Positions 61,594-64,000 of a stretch of 64,000 nucleotides of DNA are shown in pieces. The stretch is from Chitinophagaceae bacterium UBA1931. Lineage in GTDB: Bacteria; Bacteroidota; Bacteroidia; Chitinophagales; Chitinophagaceae. The DNA lies in assembly GCA_002337125.1 (NCBI GenBank), contig DDFJ01000004.1, positions 857,889 to 921,888 on the forward strand, in the 5' to 3' direction. The notes under the pieces were generated by a model that was given only the letters and a program-made list of their open reading frames with translations, did not search any database and was not told where the DNA came from. The first letter of the stretch is position 1. Every line of letters starts with the position of its first letter. The translations under genes were made by a program, and so were the position numbers.

Positions 61594-62661
61594 ATGAATT
61601 CCGCATCATACAGAAACAAAGTTTCATCATTCACTCTTTTCATATCGTTTGTTTTGCTGACTTTAACTTCAGCTGCACAATCAAAATACAAATACGATCC
61701 AACTGCCCCCGGCAAATGGACTTATACTTATCTCAACGAATCAAAAGGCGGTTACCGTAGCGATGCCAATTATGTACTGTCTCCTGCTGAACTGGCTGTT
61801 TTCAAAAAGAAAATGAACGCCGTACTTGAAACACTGCATCAAAATCCTGTTACACAAAATCCTGTTGGTTACGAAGCAACAGTTACAGCCTGCATTTTCG
61901 CTAATATGTTTCGTTACAAATACAATCCTGCTAATCTTGCAGGTAAGATTCCTGTTTCGGAATTAGTGATTCGTTTTTGCCCCTTATCCCGTGAAATTGC
62001 AACAGGTAATTTGCGTAAAGACTGTATTGAAGTTGAACATGTAACAGCATGGATCAACTACCTTGAAAGTACTGTTGCAGGGGTAAAAATTATGGAAGAC
62101 ATTGATAAACGAAATCCGCATGATGACGCATTTGGAAAAATGAATGAAGTATTCCAGGCGCCAGGGGTATTTAAAAAAATTGATGAGTATACCACTATTT
62201 ATGGAAACGGAATTATGGTGATTGCCAATCCTTCAAAACCATATTGGATTCCTGTTACCGCCGGTGAGTATTTTGATTTGCAGATCAAGTACTGGACACT
62301 TGAATCAGAAAAAGAAGGCAACTCGATGTTTCTTGATATGATACTGCAGGAAAAAAAAGGTTTTACTCCTGAACAATTAAAGATGCCTGCATATAACGGA
62401 GAAAATCCTGCATCATTAATTACAATTGTACCAAACGAACGTCCTTACATGCGGTTTAATCCACAATACTTCGACAAAAAAATTCCACGCATTTCCATTC
62501 AGTTAATTACGCTTACCATTAACCAGGATACATTCATTGAGGGGTTTGATCCAAAACAATACGTACAGCCAGTAAACAGGTTTACAGATGTGTTAAGTTT
62601 TTACAACTATTCAAAAGCTATAGACATAAAAAGCCTGGAAGCATTGCTTGATATAAAATAA
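61594..62661 (+). CDS. exported protein of unknown function
   Basis: A 355-residue exported protein with signal peptide (MNSASYRNKVSSFTLFISFVLLTLTSAAQ). The mature part is mixed alpha/beta and has no known motif. It includes a predicted helical part (AELAVFKKKMNAVLETLHQ), an aromatic stretch and KYWTLESEKEGNSMFLDMILQEK near the middle. It is the last of the seven exported-protein genes and ends 10 bases before the convergent CBS gene. No clear terminator follows. Confidence 0.72.
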   Translation: MNSASYRNKVSSFTLFISFVLLTLTSAAQSKYKYDPTAPGKWTYTYLNESKGGYRSDANYVLSPAELAVFKKKMNAVLETLHQNPVTQNPVGYEATVTACIFANMFRYKYNPANLAGKIPVSELVIRFCPLSREIATGNLRKDCIEVEHVTAWINYLESTVAGVKIMEDIDKRNPHDDAFGKMNEVFQAPGVFKKIDEYTTIYGNGIMVIANPSKPYWIPVTAGEYFDLQIKYWTLESEKEGNSMFLDMILQEKKGFTPEQLKMPAYNGENPASLITIVPNERPYMRFNPQYFDKKIPRISIQLITLTINQDTFIEGFDPKQYVQPVNRFTDVLSFYNYSKAIDIKSLEALLDIK

Positions 62662-62671
62662 AACGCAGTAA

Positions 62672-63130
62672 CTAAAAAATCCTGTCGTTAAACTCAACTG
62701 TTTCATTAAACACGTGTACTACCTGCTCATCAAACACCAGTTCTTTATTATTAATTACTTCTCGTAATACATCGTTGATGGTAATTACACCTTTAAACTG
62801 TTTGTTTTCAAACACAAGAATATATCTTGTTTTATGACTGTTGAGCAGTTTCATACAGGATTCAACACTTTCGTGTAACCCTACAGAAGGTAATGAATCA
62901 CTCATGGCTTCCTTTACAGCAGCACTATCGCTGTGCAGGCCTTTCAGAATAACATTACGGCTGTAATCTCTTTCTGAAAAAATTCCCATGAAGGAATCGT
63001 TCTTTTTTACAACGAGGTAACTGTGGTTAACAGAGTTCATCATGTGCAGCGCATCAATTATTTTAGCATCTGCATCAATGGCGTTGAACATATCAGGTTT
63101 GTTCTTCAAAATATCAGAGGCAGTTCGCAT
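62672..63130 (-). CDS. CBS-domain protein
   Basis: A protein of about 152 residues made of two CBS domains (about 8-60 and 70-125): VKKNDSFMGIFSERDYSR and KTRYILVFENKQFKGVITINDVLREVI are the conserved parts. CBS pairs bind adenosine nucleotides and sense energy state or act as regulatory modules. I start it at the ATG at 63130 (MRTASDILKNKPDMF), the usual start of such stand-alone CBS proteins; an ATG at 63172 is in frame. A -7-like box lies at 63145-63152, between the two, supporting the shorter form. Confidence 0.88.
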   Translation of the reverse strand: MRTASDILKNKPDMFNAIDADAKIIDALHMMNSVNHSYLVVKKNDSFMGIFSERDYSRNVILKGLHSDSAAVKEAMSDSLPSVGLHESVESCMKLLNSHKTRYILVFENKQFKGVITINDVLREVINNKELVFDEQVVHVFNETVEFNDRIF

Positions 63131-63144
63131 AACAATCGTTTCAC

Positions 63145-63152
63145 TAAATATA
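63145..63152 (-). promoter_or_regulatory. -7-like box of the CBS gene
   Basis: Minus-strand TATATTTA (plus TAAATATA) is one base off the TAnnTTTG consensus, 15 bases before the ATG at 63130. Confidence 0.4.
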
Positions 63153-63233
63153 CGTCTAAAACAGTTTATCAAAAAACTCTATTTTTTAATTTTTCCGGCT
63201 GTCTTTTTTACCAGACAGACCAATGCAAACTTT

Positions 63234-63241
63234 TATATTTG
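63234..63241 (+). promoter_or_regulatory. -7 box upstream of surE
   Basis: TATATTTG matches TAnnTTTG exactly; the surE ATG at 63285 follows 43 bases later. Between them lies a 10-codon open frame. Confidence 0.5.
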
Positions 63242-63249
63242 TACCGCCC

Positions 63250-63282
63250 ATGGTTAAAAATGCCTTGAGTACAAACGAATAA
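63250..63282 (+). CDS. possible 10-codon upstream open frame before surE
   Basis: ATG at 63250 opens MVKNALSTNE and stops at 63280-63282, two bases before the surE ATG. It begins 9 bases after the -7 box, so it would be at or near the 5' end of the mRNA. It may be chance, or it may let ribosomes re-start at surE. No protein family is implied. Confidence 0.3.
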   Translation: MVKNALSTNE

Positions 63283-63284
63283 TT

Positions 63285-64000
63285 ATGCCCAGGTTAAAAA
63301 AAACAATAGCCAAAGTAAAAAAGGAACCTCCTGTAATTCTTATTACTAACGACGACGGGGTTACTGCACCCGGTATACGCAACCTTGCGGAAGCCGTTAA
63401 AGATTTAGGTAAAGTAGTAATTGTAGCACCCGATAAACCGCAAAGTGGTATGGGACATGCTATCACCATTGGCTCACCCCTGCGAATGCAGCAACTACAC
63501 ATAATGGATGGCGTTGAAACATGGCAAACAAGTGGTACCCCTGTTGATTGTGTAAAACTGGCTGTTGATAAAGTGCTTCATGGCAAACCCGATATATGTC
63601 TCAGTGGCATTAACCACGGCGCCAACCACAGTATCAATGTAATTTACAGCGGTACTATGAGTGCTGCCATTGAAGCAAGCATTGAAAGCATTCCCTCCAT
63701 CGGGTTTTCGTTGCTCAACTTCAGTATGGAAGCTGATTTTACTGCCAGTAAAATTTATGCAAGGAAAATTGTTGAGCAGGTGCTGAAGTCAAAAAAACTC
63801 GATAAGCATCTTTGCCTGAATGTAAACATTCCAAATGTTGAAGCCAGCTTAATTGCCGGAATAAAAATTTGCCGCCAGTCATACGCCAAATATGTTGAGG
63901 AGTTTCACCAACGTAAAGATCCTGCCGGTAGGAATTATTACTGGCTTACCGGTGAGTTTAAAAACTTTGATAAAGGAAAAGATACCGATGTTTGGGCCCT
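63285..64000 (+). CDS. surE: 5'-nucleotidase SurE, partial (C-terminus cut by window edge)
   Basis: SurE is a metal-dependent 5'/3'-nucleotidase and exopolyphosphatase linked to stationary-phase survival. From the ATG at 63285 the frame is open to the window edge (238 residues of a family length near 250-265). The N-terminal motif ILITNDDGVTAPGI (metal-binding Asp-Asp), APDKPQSGMGHAIT and the SGINHGANHSINVIYSGTMSAAIEA segment are diagnostic. The N-terminus is 15 residues longer than in E. coli SurE and rich in Lys. Confidence 0.95.
   Translation, partial: MPRLKKTIAKVKKEPPVILITNDDGVTAPGIRNLAEAVKDLGKVVIVAPDKPQSGMGHAITIGSPLRMQQLHIMDGVETWQTSGTPVDCVKLAVDKVLHGKPDICLSGINHGANHSINVIYSGTMSAAIEASIESIPSIGFSLLNFSMEADFTASKIYARKIVEQVLKSKKLDKHLCLNVNIPNVEASLIAGIKICRQSYAKYVEEFHQRKDPAGRNYYWLTGEFKNFDKGKDTDVWA

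Noticed and set aside
1..64000. CRISPR arrays, tRNA or rRNA genes, insertion sequences
   Set aside because: Looked for direct repeats with spacers, tRNA-like folds with CCA ends and transposase motifs; none could be supported. A tRNA scan would be decisive.

Overview
The window looks like chromosomal DNA of a member of the Bacteroidota, most probably a Chitinophagaceae relative. The taxon is inferred from gene content: a SusC/SusD pair, a type IX secretion (T9SS) type-B sorting domain, a PorE-like OmpA/PD40 protein, DUF5916, DUF1735 and DUF6515 proteins, a TPR histidine kinase with a LuxR-type regulator, and the ligase-associated repair proteins. Promoters match the Bacteroidota -7 box TAnnTTTG. 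Shine-Dalgarno sequences are almost absent, and several start codons lie only a few bases behind a -7 box. Both ends cut a gene: dapA on the left and surE on the right. I saw no rRNA, tRNA, CRISPR array, insertion sequence or phage gene.

Layout. 1-1.8 kb: dapA and accA. 1.9-7.8 kb: a SusC-SusD-DUF1735 nutrient-uptake operon with its own promoter and terminator. 7.9-10.8 kb: two overlapping outer-membrane barrel genes, one with a ComEA-like helix-hairpin-helix domain. 10.9-15.6 kb: folD, queE, a PorE-like gene and dprA. 15.7-16.4 kb: a collagen-repeat lipoprotein. 16.5-22.3 kb: guaB, lnt, an alpha/beta hydrolase, a peroxiredoxin and a RIC-type Fe-S repair protein. 22.3-23.5 kb: a compact unit of an RRM RNA-binding protein and two small conserved proteins, closed by a strong terminator. 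23.5-29.4 kb: a FabH-like synthase, an RhlE-type helicase, a U32 protein overlapping a ferredoxin, an orphan ABC ATPase and pdxH. 29.5-31.6 kb: a patatin-like protein, then an overlapping HipA-like kinase and DUF3037 pair. 31.6-35.6 kb: a P-type ATPase and small membrane or exported proteins. 35.6-39.0 kb: a GH2-GH53 fusion enzyme. 39.3-44.0 kb: an Asn/Gly-rich DUF6515 protein, a T9SS substrate and a two-domain class II aldolase whose second half has lost its zinc ligands. 44.1-49.7 kb: an Lhr-like helicase and PdeM, two parts of the ligase-associated repair set, separated by four features. 49.7-53.0 kb: a DUF5916 protein and an S24/LexA-like regulator. 53.1-62.7 kb: a two-component system divergent from a run of seven exported-protein genes. 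62.7-64 kb: a CBS protein and surE.

How the parts may work together (inference). The two-component system and the seven envelope genes share a 234-bp divergent region carrying a GC-rich palindrome near -42 of the likely start site, so they may form one regulon. The RIC gene has a CRP/FNR-like palindrome at about -41.5, which fits activation by nitrosative or redox stress. The HipA-like/DUF3037 pair, the RRM unit and the seven-gene envelope cluster are the best candidates here for poorly described systems.
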